The notes: generated from the letters alone by a model not told the origin. 5,860 nt of DNA from Methanosarcina sp. (GCA_013331265.1 DUGS01000149.1:9707-15566), one strand, 5' to 3'. Counted from the stretch's first letter, positions 1-4,774 are shown. Translations and numbers: made by a program.

Positions 1-35
1 AAAGTCTAAAAATAATTTATAGAATTATAAAATTA

Positions 36-133
36 AAAAATTATTAAAAAAGTGAAGATTAAAAGTCAGGTTCTGTAACTCAGAAGAGATTGCTCTCTGA
101 ACCAGAGACCTGCTCTGCATATTATAGATATGC
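36..133 (-). terminator. Foldable 3' end of the radical SAM gene, probable terminator
   Basis: Read on the minus strand, a small hairpin (GCATAT/ATATGC, positions 117-133, 5-nt loop) begins a few bases past the stop codon. It is followed by a larger imperfect fold over 67-112. The outer arms are CAGGT/ACCTG (67-71 with 108-112), and the inner arms are TCAGAAGAG/CTCTCTGA (80-88 with 93-100, one bulged A, 4-nt loop). Beyond it the minus-strand transcript becomes T-rich, including a run of six T near 46-51. This fits an archaeal terminator or a stabilised 3' end. The pairing was done by eye; no energy was computed. Confidence 0.5.
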
Positions 134-138
134 CTGAA

Positions 139-1134
139 TCAGAAATCTACAACGGGCACAAGGTCGCAACCAGTGCATTTAAGACACATTGTCATTGCAA
201 GTGAGGGGTCAAGCCCATACTTCTTCAGGATTTTGGCTTCCATTTTCGCAAGCTTCAAAAGGCGTTCAGGAGACGGGCGTTCGGTAAAACATTCTCCTGA
301 CCTGAGGGGGTGAGGATTTACCGGGCGAAGGACAGGAATTACACCTAACTTTGCAAGGGCTTCAACTCCACTCCGGACACTTTCATCGGTTTCACCAAGT
401 CCGACTATGAAGTTACTGAAGACCCTGTTTTTTCCGAAAATCTCCACAGCTTCTTTAAGCCTGTCCAGAATGTAATCAAGGGAAAGGCCCCCACAGACTT
501 TCTGGAAAATCTCTCTGTCCATTGTCTCGACATTATATTTAACTTCGACAACCCCGGCGTCATAGAACTTCCGGGAACAGCCCTCTGTAGGATATACAGA
601 AACCCCTATGGGGACATTGTATTTTTTGAGGGCAGGGAGAAGTTTGAGTACACGCTCCACCTCTTCTTCGATTGATGTCTCAACACCTGAGGTAAGAGAG
701 ATAGCTTTGAGAGTTCCTGTCCGCAGGACATCATCCACTATGCTCAGGACTTCTTCATCACTTTTTACATGCCCCTGAAGTTTGGGCACAGGGCAGTATT
801 TACAGTCAAAAATACACCTCTCACAGAGCGTGATAAAAGCCTGCTCTGGACAGTGTGCAATGGCAGGCTCAAGTTTTCCTCTGACAAGCTCTTTTCCTTT
901 GTGCAGAAGCGCGACTGTTCCATCATCCCCTGCTGCTGTAATGGAAAGGGTAGAATTCTTATTCACACTGAGCCTGACCCGCTTTTCTCCTGCCCTGAAA
1001 AAAACAGAACTGGTACCTGCCCCTGGCCCGGCAGTAGAACCTCGAGCCCTGGGAATAAGTGAAGGGTCCACAGAAACGGAACCTATTGAGATAAGGAAGG
1101 CTTTTAATTCCGGTGTTATTGGTGTACCTTGCAT
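139..1134 (-). CDS. Radical SAM protein, biotin synthase-related family, with extra C-terminal cysteines
   Basis: A 331-residue protein. The radical SAM signature CX3CX2C is at C107, C111 and C114 (CIFDCKYC), ligating the [4Fe-4S] cluster that cleaves S-adenosylmethionine. The aromatic residue two before the last cysteine is replaced in spacing by Y113, which fits. A TIM-barrel core follows (about 95-300), with a SAM-contact-like stretch SLTSGVET (146-153) and a V-G-L-G-E-T turn (244-249). The N-terminal 95 residues contain a Gly/Pro-rich GPGAG segment (36-40) and are not part of the core. Near the C-terminus MCLKCTGC supplies C317, C320 and C323, possible ligands of an auxiliary Fe-S cluster. 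No B12-binding domain is visible. The start is ATG with GAGGG six bases upstream. The family resemblance is to the biotin synthase-related radical SAM proteins of archaea; the substrate is unknown. True biotin synthase is unlikely given the N-terminal extension and the terminal cysteine triplet. The neighbours give no clue to the reaction. Confidence 0.85.
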   Translation of the reverse strand: MQGTPITPELKAFLISIGSVSVDPSLIPRARGSTAGPGAGTSSVFFRAGEKRVRLSVNKNSTLSITAAGDDGTVALLHKGKELVRGKLEPAIAHCPEQAFITLCERCIFDCKYCPVPKLQGHVKSDEEVLSIVDDVLRTGTLKAISLTSGVETSIEEEVERVLKLLPALKKYNVPIGVSVYPTEGCSRKFYDAGVVEVKYNVETMDREIFQKVCGGLSLDYILDRLKEAVEIFGKNRVFSNFIVGLGETDESVRSGVEALAKLGVIPVLRPVNPHPLRSGECFTERPSPERLLKLAKMEAKILKKYGLDPSLAMTMCLKCTGCDLVPVVDF

Positions 1135-1140
1135 CTAAAT

Positions 1141-1207
1141 GTCCCTCAGAACGAATATTTTCCTTTAGTTCCGATCTTTTTGTGATCTTTACGAGATAGT
1201 ATATAAA
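1141..1207 (-). promoter_or_regulatory. Promoter and ribosome binding site of the radical SAM gene
   Basis: On the minus strand a good archaeal TATA box, TTTATATAC, lies at 1207-1199. Archaeal spacing would put transcription start near 1175, giving a leader of about 40 nt. The Shine-Dalgarno sequence GAGGGAC at 1147-1141 sits six bases before the ATG and supports the chosen start. Confidence 0.65.
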
Positions 1208-1291
1208 TTATTCTGTGAATATAATTTAAGCAGTCTTAAGCCAGATTGGAAATAAGGAACATTTCTTCTTTGCACATTAATTTAATATTTT

Positions 1292-1313
1292 AGAATAGAA
1301 AAAAGCCTATTCT
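1292..1313. repeat. Inverted repeat between the divergent promoters
   Basis: AGAATAG (1292-1298) and CTATTCT (1307-1313) are perfect 7-bp inverted arms with an 8-nt A-rich spacer. The site lies about 24 bases upstream of the lipoprotein TATA box and roughly 85 bases upstream of the radical SAM TATA box. It could be a regulator site or chance in AT-rich DNA. Confidence 0.35.
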
Positions 1314-1336
1314 CCCTGATAAAATCAAAATAAGCA

Positions 1337-1398
1337 TATATAAATAAAAGAAAAATCACTTAAATTTTAAAATAAATCGAGGAGGAATTGGAGTTTTG
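1337..1398 (+). promoter_or_regulatory. Promoter and ribosome binding site of the lipoprotein gene
   Basis: TATATAAA at 1337-1344 is a good archaeal TATA box; expected transcription start is around 1366-1370. A strong GAGGAGG ribosome binding site lies at 1379-1385, followed by TTG at 1396 and a second TTG at 1399. The strength and placement of the ribosome binding site support a TTG start. The next ATG (1432) would remove most of the signal peptide. Confidence 0.65.
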
Positions 1399-1902
1399 TT
1401 GAAGAAGTGGTTATCAGTACTTGTAATACTCATGTGTGCCATTTTTGCTGCTTCCTCGGGGTGCAGTGAAAACAGCGAAAAAGACACGAATGTTCCTGAA
1501 GAGTCGGCTGAAGTGGATGAAGAAGATTCTGATGAGGACGCAGGAGAAGAGAAAGAGGAAGTTGAAGTGAAAATGGTTTCCACCGGTGATTCCAGCGACT
1601 GGTGCGCTGCGGGTTCGTCCTGGAAAACAACTAATCCCCAGACAGGCGAAGAAGTTACAATGAAAATCACCGGGATCGAGACCGTTGATGGAGTCCCGAT
1701 GTGCAAAGCCATTTATGAAACAACCCTTGAAGATGAAGAATTCTCCAAAATTGAATATTTATGGTCCGAAAACGGAGAAACCTATTTCTGGACTGCCTAT
1801 GACAGGTCGGGAAAAGTAGTTTCCGAAATGAGCATGAAAGACGGCAAAATGAAAATTGTTGATGAAGAAGGCAATGAAGTAGAGTATTCTCAGGGGAAAT
1901 AA
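1396..1902 (+). CDS. Small secreted lipoprotein, function unknown
   Basis: A 168-residue protein starting at TTG. Residues 1-22 form a signal peptide: LKKW gives the positive end, SVLVILMCAIFAA the hydrophobic core. It ends in SSGC, with C23 as the likely lipid-modified cysteine; the lipobox is slightly degenerate because position -3 is Ser rather than Leu/Ile/Val. Residues 24-59 are an acidic low-complexity linker (many Glu/Asp, including EEDSDEDAGEEKEE) that would hold the domain off the membrane. Residues 60-168 form a compact, probably beta-rich domain outside the cell. It has WCAAGSSW (69-76), a second cysteine at C103 (MCKAIYE), and aromatic-rich strands YLWSENGETYFWTAYDRSGK (121-140). 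C70 and C103 could form a disulfide. Methanosarcina genomes carry many such lipoproteins of unknown role; I recognise the type but not a named family. The gene stands alone, divergent from the radical SAM gene and followed by a terminator. Confidence 0.8.
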   Translation: MLKKWLSVLVILMCAIFAASSGCSENSEKDTNVPEESAEVDEEDSDEDAGEEKEEVEVKMVSTGDSSDWCAAGSSWKTTNPQTGEEVTMKITGIETVDGVPMCKAIYETTLEDEEFSKIEYLWSENGETYFWTAYDRSGKVVSEMSMKDGKMKIVDEEGNEVEYSQGK

Positions 1903-1945
1903 AAAAAGATAAGAGACATAAAACTAAGGTAAAGGACTGCAAATA

Positions 1946-1975
1946 TGCTGGATTACCCAGCACATTCTATTTTTT
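1946..1975 (+). terminator. Hairpin terminator after the lipoprotein gene
   Basis: TGCTGG (1946-1951) and CCAGCA (1957-1962) form a perfect 6-bp stem with a 5-nt loop. A T-rich tail follows, with six T at 1970-1975. It lies about 44 bases past the stop codon. Confidence 0.6.
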
Positions 1976-2005
1976 CAAAAATTCTCTAATCCATTATCTT
2001 CTAAG

Positions 2006-2063
2006 TAATAGTCTATCGATTTCTAATAGTCTATCGATTTCTAATAGTCTATCGATTTCTAAT
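2006..2063. repeat. 18-bp tandem repeat, three perfect copies plus a partial
   Basis: The unit TAATAGTCTATCGATTTC occurs at 2006-2023, 2024-2041 and 2042-2059 without mismatch. The first four bases of a fourth copy follow at 2060-2063. Each unit contains the palindrome ATCGAT. The motif TAGTCTA recurs in decayed form just downstream (2074-2080). It starts about 30 bases after the lipoprotein terminator. Absence of spacers between copies rules out CRISPR. Confidence 0.95.
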
Positions 2064-2080
2064 CATCTAAACATAGTCTA

Positions 2081-2112
2081 TATAGTTTAATTTTCATATA
2101 GTCTAATTTTCG
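2081..2112. repeat. 16-bp tandem repeat, two near-identical copies
   Basis: Copies TATAGTTTAATTTTCA (2081-2096) and TATAGTCTAATTTTCG (2097-2112) differ at two positions. They share the TAGTCTA-type core with the 18-bp array immediately upstream, so both may come from successive slippage of one ancestral sequence. Confidence 0.85.
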
Positions 2113-2128
2113 AATCGGTTCATCTGAA

Positions 2129-2146
2129 GTTATATAGGTTATATAG
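2129..2146. repeat. 9-bp tandem repeat, two copies
   Basis: GTTATATAG is repeated directly at 2129-2137 and 2138-2146. Short and AT-rich, but it forms the third separate tandem duplication within 140 bases. Confidence 0.75.
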
Positions 2147-2490
2147 GATTAGTCCCGTAAATTAAAATTACAATTGTGTAGTAATGATGTAGAGGTAGAA
2201 TAACATTATGTGTTACATAAATTTACAAAAGTGTTATATACTAAAAAATGCATATTATAACTTGCGTTCTCATCTCTTCAACACCCACAAACAACACAAG
2301 ATCTACTCCACACAAGAAAGGGATAGAAGAAATAAAGAAACTAAACTAAAACTCGCAACCCGTGAGTCCAGTACCTCAATATCTCTTCCCAGATAAAATA
2401 GAAGTGTCTCTTAATACCGTTCGAAACTTCCAGGTTTTAGGATGGGGACGCAAACCTATTTTCCAAAATATTTTTACAGGCTAACAGAAC

Positions 2491-2534
2491 CCGGACTTCA
2501 GGTGCTTTCAAAGCTTTGAAAGATTTTCGTCCGG
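2491..2534. repeat. Nested palindrome: outer 6-bp arms around an 18-bp perfect palindrome
   Basis: CCGGAC (2491-2496) and GTCCGG (2529-2534) are perfect inverted arms. Between them lies the perfect palindrome CTTTCAAAGCTTTGAAAG (2505-2522). The segments between arms (8 and 6 nt) do not pair, so the whole would fold as a two-tier hairpin with an internal loop, as DNA or as RNA. It lies about 180-220 bases before the GTPase TATA box. Role unknown: binding site for a dimeric protein, small RNA, or relic of a mobile element are all possible. Confidence 0.7.
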
Positions 2535-2542
2535 ATATAATA

Positions 2543-2558
2543 TTCCGGAAGTACTTCC
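2543..2558. repeat. Overlapping short palindromes
   Basis: TTCCGGAA (2543-2550) overlaps the perfect 12-bp palindrome GGAAGTACTTCC (2547-2558). They begin nine bases after the nested palindrome and share TCCGG with its right arm, so alternative pairings are possible. Confidence 0.55.
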
Positions 2559-2661
2559 TTTTAGAAAACTTCTGCCCTGGAGTTTAAAAACTGAAATCTT
2601 CCCCTGATACAGTCTCTTTTTAAGCCTTTCAAATCCGCTTGCTGGAAAAAGAAAAATTTCT

Positions 2662-2677
2662 TAACCAGAAATGGTTA
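2662..2677 (+). repeat. Short hairpin with GAAA loop upstream of the GTPase promoter
   Basis: TAACCA (2662-2667) and TGGTTA (2672-2677) are perfect inverted arms around GAAA. As RNA this would be a 6-bp stem with a GNRA tetraloop; as DNA it is an operator-like inverted repeat about 33 bases upstream of the GTPase TATA box. If the TATA assignment is right it lies outside the GTPase transcript, favouring a DNA site or an element of another transcript. Confidence 0.45.
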
Positions 2678-2710
2678 TGATATGTCCTCCAGACAGAAGG
2701 CTTTACAGAT

Positions 2711-2784
2711 TTTATATATATGAGTAAATATTATATTTGTCAGCCCGATACAGAATTTTTTCAGGTAATGAGGACAGGAAAAAC
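2711..2784 (+). promoter_or_regulatory. Promoter and leader of the CobW-family GTPase gene
   Basis: TTTATATATA at 2711-2720 is a strong archaeal TATA box. Normal spacing puts transcription start near 2740. An in-frame TTG at 2737 would therefore lie at or before the transcript start, while ATG 2785 has GAGGA (2770-2774) and AGGA (2776-2779) in front of it. A second AT-rich stretch, TATTATATTT at 2729-2738, could be an alternative TATA box but would move the start further downstream. Confidence 0.6.
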
Positions 2785-3843
2785 ATGAAAGTCATGATCA
2801 TAGGAGGTTTTCTCGGAAGCGGGAAAACAACTGCAATTCAGAGGATTAGCAAGCAGCTTAGCGATGCAGGGAATCGGACTGCAATTATCGTAAATGAAAT
2901 AGGGGAAATAGGGCTTGATGGAGAGACACTTAAAAGCCCCGGAATTATGACTCAGGAGCTGACAAGCGGCTGCATTTGCTGTACACTAAAAATCAGTATG
3001 CAGTATACACTTCAGACACTTGAAGAAGAGTTCAGGCCTGATGTTGTAATTATCGAACCAACAGGAATTGCTTTTCCCGGGCAGATAAGGGAAGAAATCG
3101 AAGCGATGGGGCTTTCCGAGTTATCTTTTACTCCTGTTGTGACCCTTGTAGACCCCGGGCGTTTCGGCACTGAGGCAAAAGAAATTCCAAGGTTTATTGA
3201 GACCCAGGTAAAGGAAGCTGAAATCCTGGGCATAAATAAAGTGGACGTAGCGCCTGCAGAAATAGTTATTGCGACAGAAAAGATGCTTACCGAACTGAAC
3301 CCTGAAGCCAGGATCCTGAAGTTTTCGGCAAAACTGGGAGACAAACAGTTTGAGGACCTTATCAGCCATCTTGCACTGCCAGGGATTGAGAAGCCTTCCC
3401 AGGATAAGAAAAACTCTATTGAAATTTCTGAAGTCTCGGCTCATTCAGTCCTTTATACCCTCAAATCCTTCAGGCTTAACCCTGAAGAAGGCAGCCACTT
3501 TATAAAAGAGAGCCTTCAGGCGATAAGGGACAGAGTGAAGGAAATTAACCCTGAATTTATAGGGCATATTAAACTTTCCCTTAAACTCCCGGATTCCATG
3601 ATCAAGGGCAGTGTAACTTCTTCAGAAGAAGCTCCGCAGTTGGAGTTTATTCCTCGCAAGAACGAAAAGCTCGAACTGAGGCTTCTCTCCGCGATTACAA
3701 AGGTCCCTAAAGACAGGCTCACAGGAATAGTAGAGAGCACACTTGAAGAGAAGCTAAATGAGTCAAACGTCGCTTTTGAGAAAAAAGAAAAGAAACCGCA
3801 CGGCACACTTACGAAAATAAGCGGGATCACGAAAAAGAAATGA
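2785..3843 (+). CDS. CobW/P47K-type GTPase (COG0523, G3E family), probable metal chaperone
   Basis: 352 residues from ATG 2785. Family members bind GTP and deliver or insert metal ions (zinc, cobalt and others) into target proteins or cofactors in the cytoplasm. Visible motifs in order: Walker A GFLGSGKT (8-15) at the very N-terminus, VNEIGEIGLD (36-45), the family's metal-binding CXCC as C63-I-C65-C66, EPTG (91-94) in the Walker B region, and NKVD (151-154) giving guanine specificity. The residues after about 215 form a C-terminal domain with HIKLSLKLPDSMIKGSV (261-277) and a basic, Lys-rich tail ending in KKK. It has no His-rich metal-binding stretch and does not look like the usual CobW C-terminal domain. 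Length fits the family. An upstream TTG (2737) would add 16 residues before Walker A and is not favoured. Next downstream is a winged-helix gene after 140 bases, with no clear terminator between them. UreG and HypB are related but differ in motifs; the metal and client protein cannot be told from this window. Confidence 0.85.
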   Translation: MKVMIIGGFLGSGKTTAIQRISKQLSDAGNRTAIIVNEIGEIGLDGETLKSPGIMTQELTSGCICCTLKISMQYTLQTLEEEFRPDVVIIEPTGIAFPGQIREEIEAMGLSELSFTPVVTLVDPGRFGTEAKEIPRFIETQVKEAEILGINKVDVAPAEIVIATEKMLTELNPEARILKFSAKLGDKQFEDLISHLALPGIEKPSQDKKNSIEISEVSAHSVLYTLKSFRLNPEEGSHFIKESLQAIRDRVKEINPEFIGHIKLSLKLPDSMIKGSVTSSEEAPQLEFIPRKNEKLELRLLSAITKVPKDRLTGIVESTLEEKLNESNVAFEKKEKKPHGTLTKISGITKKK

Positions 3844-3902
3844 AAATGGGATAAATGCCGGCAAAAACTTGAAAAAGAGCAAATATCAATAAAATTCGGC
3901 TT

Positions 3903-3975
3903 ACATAAATAAGTAAAGAAAATAAAGTATTAGAAGAACTGATACAGAAGAACTGATACTAAAAAAGAAGTGGAG
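3903..3975 (+). promoter_or_regulatory. Possible promoter and ribosome binding site of the winged-helix gene
   Basis: A weak TATA-like stretch, ACATAAATAA (3903-3912), would give a start near 3935, inside the 14-bp duplication. The ribosome binding site GGAG at 3972-3975 has good spacing to ATG 3984. Because no terminator is evident after the GTPase gene, co-transcription with it is equally possible. Confidence 0.35.
3932..3959. repeat. Perfect 14-bp tandem duplication in the leader of the winged-helix gene
   Basis: AGAAGAACTGATAC occurs at 3932-3945 and again at 3946-3959 with no mismatch. It ends 24 bases before the start codon and 12 bases before the ribosome binding site. It may be a recent slippage event or a paired binding site. 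Confidence 0.9.
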
Positions 3976-3983
3976 TTTCAATT

Positions 3984-4292
3984 ATGCCCGATGAAGTTGA
4001 CGAACTTGATGCTTATTTCGCCTCCAGAGGAGGAACTACAGAAGGCGAAGCTGTTAAAATGGAACACATGATAATGGAAAAAGTTTCCATAAACCCTGCA
4101 AGAAGGAAGCTCCTTCGGACAGTTGGTATCTTTGGAAAAACCGAAAAACAGCTAAAGGAAGAGTCAGGCTTAAACGATTTTTTCTTTAAGTTTCATATGG
4201 ATTTCCTTCTCAAAGAAGGGTTTCTTAAGTTTGAAGAAGGGATGTACCGCCTTACGGATACCGGGATTTCATTGCATGATTCTGTATGCTAA
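3984..4292 (+). CDS. Small winged helix-turn-helix protein, possible transcription regulator
   Basis: 102 residues. The N-terminal 30 residues are acidic (MPDEVDELDAYFASRGGTTE). Residues 37-93 have the order and spacing of a winged helix: helix 1 around NPARRKLLRTVG (37-48), helix 2 around TEKQLKEESG (53-62), a recognition helix around DFFFKFHMDFLLKEGF (65-80), and a wing with LKFEEGMYRLTDTGI (81-95). The pattern 'leader helix - short helix - helix ending in L-x-x-x-G-F/L - strand - LT..G' is typical of archaeal DNA-binding proteins of the ArsR/MarR-like group, but I cannot name the family. No ligand domain or metal site is visible; the only cysteine is the last residue. A regulator of the upstream GTPase gene, of itself, or of the ferredoxin gene are all possible. 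The stop codon lies inside the terminator stem, so the gene ends abruptly at its terminator. Confidence 0.75.
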   Translation: MPDEVDELDAYFASRGGTTEGEAVKMEHMIMEKVSINPARRKLLRTVGIFGKTEKQLKEESGLNDFFFKFHMDFLLKEGFLKFEEGMYRLTDTGISLHDSVC

Positions 4293-4324
4293 AAAGCATA
4301 TTTTCTCATATTTTTTTTATTTTT
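4285..4324 (+). terminator. Terminator overlapping the end of the winged-helix gene
   Basis: TATGCT (4285-4290) and AGCATA (4295-4300) form a perfect 6-bp stem with an AAAA loop, followed by TTTT and then eight T at 4311-4318 and four more at 4321-4324. The TAA stop codon (4290-4292) is inside the hairpin. Confidence 0.65.
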
Positions 4325-4388
4325 ACCACGCATTTAAAGACATAACTTTTGAAAGCGTAAGTCTAGCTCCTTCCGATTCTTGAAAATT

Positions 4389-4420
4389 GCTTTTTGCTAA
4401 AAAGCGATAAGTTTTTATGT
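4389..4420 (+). promoter_or_regulatory. Ferredoxin gene promoter with adjacent inverted repeat
   Basis: GCTTTTT (4389-4395) and AAAAAGC (4399-4405) are perfect 7-bp inverted arms with a 3-nt spacer, placed directly upstream of a TATA-like GTTTTTATGT (4411-4420). The expected start is around 4440. The position, just upstream of the TATA box where archaeal activators and TFB contact DNA, makes the repeat a candidate regulator site. Part of it (TGCTAAAAAGC, 4395-4405) repeats a sequence at 4287-4297 in the preceding terminator. Confidence 0.5.
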
Positions 4421-4439
4421 TAATCTGAATAAAGGCGTT

Positions 4440-4536
4440 ATGATCAATTTTTTCGATATTCTACGGAAGTTTCAAAAACGTCCTGATATAATTTCCTGGT
4501 ACATATCGAGTAAATCAAAAGGAGTGTGAAAAAAAT
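4440..4536 (+). promoter_or_regulatory. Long foldable 5' leader of the ferredoxin gene
   Basis: If transcription starts near 4440 the leader is close to 100 nt, long for a 60-codon gene. Perfect 7-bp arms TCGATAT (4453-4459) and ATATCGA (4503-4509) could close a fold enclosing 43 nt. Inside are shorter pairs, ACG/CGT (4463-4465 with 4479-4481) and GTTT/AAAC (4469-4472 with 4476-4479). The fold ends before the ribosome binding site AAGGAG (4519-4524), which stays unpaired in this model. It could affect mRNA stability; no known riboswitch is recognised. Confidence 0.4.
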
Positions 4537-4719
4537 ATGCCAGCAATAGTTAACGCAGATGAATGTTCTGGATGCGGAACCTGTGTCGATGAATGTCCCT
4601 CTGAGGCAATCACCCTCGATGAAGAAAAGGGAATTGCAGTTGTTGACCAGGATGAATGTGTAGAGTGCGGTGCATGTGAAGAAGCATGCCCGAATCAGGC
4701 AATAAAAGTACAGGAATAA
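4537..4719 (+). CDS. fdxA: 2[4Fe-4S] ferredoxin, acetate-pathway type of Methanosarcina
   Basis: A 60-residue, very acidic cytoplasmic electron carrier with two CXXCXXCXXXCP motifs: C10, C13, C16, C20-P and C41, C44, C47, C51-P. By the standard clostridial-type pattern, C10/C13/C16/C51 hold one cluster and C41/C44/C47/C20 the other. The two halves are internal repeats (DECSGCGTC / DECVECGAC), as usual in this family. The sequence is what I recall of the ferredoxin from acetate-grown Methanosarcina, which accepts electrons from CO dehydrogenase/acetyl-CoA synthase and passes them to membrane electron carriers; that role is by family knowledge, not shown here. Ribosome binding site AAGGAG at 4519-4524 precedes the ATG. 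The gene has its own promoter and terminator, so it is probably transcribed alone and at high level. Confidence 0.93.
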   Translation: MPAIVNADECSGCGTCVDECPSEAITLDEEKGIAVVDQDECVECGACEEACPNQAIKVQE

Positions 4720-4731
4720 AAAACAGAGATC

Positions 4732-4774
4732 AAGATGGAATAGTTTTTTATTCCATCTTTTCTTTTTCTCTTTT
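4732..4774 (+). terminator. Strong hairpin terminator after the ferredoxin gene
   Basis: AAGATGGAATA (4732-4742) and TATTCCATCTT (4749-4759) form a perfect 11-bp stem with a 6-nt loop, followed by a T/C tract to about 4774. It starts 13 bases past the stop codon and is the strongest hairpin in the window. It would separate the ferredoxin transcript from asd, although partial read-through cannot be excluded. Confidence 0.75.

Larger units (their letters stand above)
1976..2710. other. AT-rich spacer without a convincing gene
   Basis: About 735 bases with no supported coding region. The left part (2006-2146) is a run of short tandem repeats, and 2200-2400 is A-rich with only a 62-codon open frame (2208-2396). 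That frame has a weak, distant GAGG and low-complexity, unfamiliar composition. The right part (2430-2680) is less AT-rich and holds several palindromes, listed separately, plus an AGGTTT/AAACCT inverted repeat (2432-2437 with 2452-2457). The spacer could hide a small RNA, or be the remains of a lost gene; nothing in it decides this. Confidence 0.6.

Noticed and set aside
769..1138. Plus-strand open frames opposite the radical SAM gene
   Set aside because: They are antisense shadows of a gene with clear radical SAM motifs, and have no ribosome binding sites or domains.
2006..2063. CRISPR array
   Set aside because: The 18-bp copies are directly adjacent with no spacers, and no cas gene is present.
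2208..2396. 62-codon open frame in the spacer
   Set aside because: Only a weak GAGG about 12 bases ahead of the ATG, low-complexity sequence rich in Asn/Lys/Thr, no recognisable domain, and composition matching the AT-rich spacer rather than the neighbouring genes.
2432..2457. Cyclic di-GMP (GEMM-type) riboswitch, suggested by GGGGACGCAAACCT
   Set aside because: Only this one block resembles the conserved core. The partner half with its GAAA loop and the second stem are not found, and the element lies about 280 bases before the predicted GTPase transcript start. Probably chance.
2491..2534. Terminal inverted repeat of an insertion sequence
   Set aside because: No transposase, no matching distant arm and no target-site duplication are seen; the two arms face each other only 32 bases apart.
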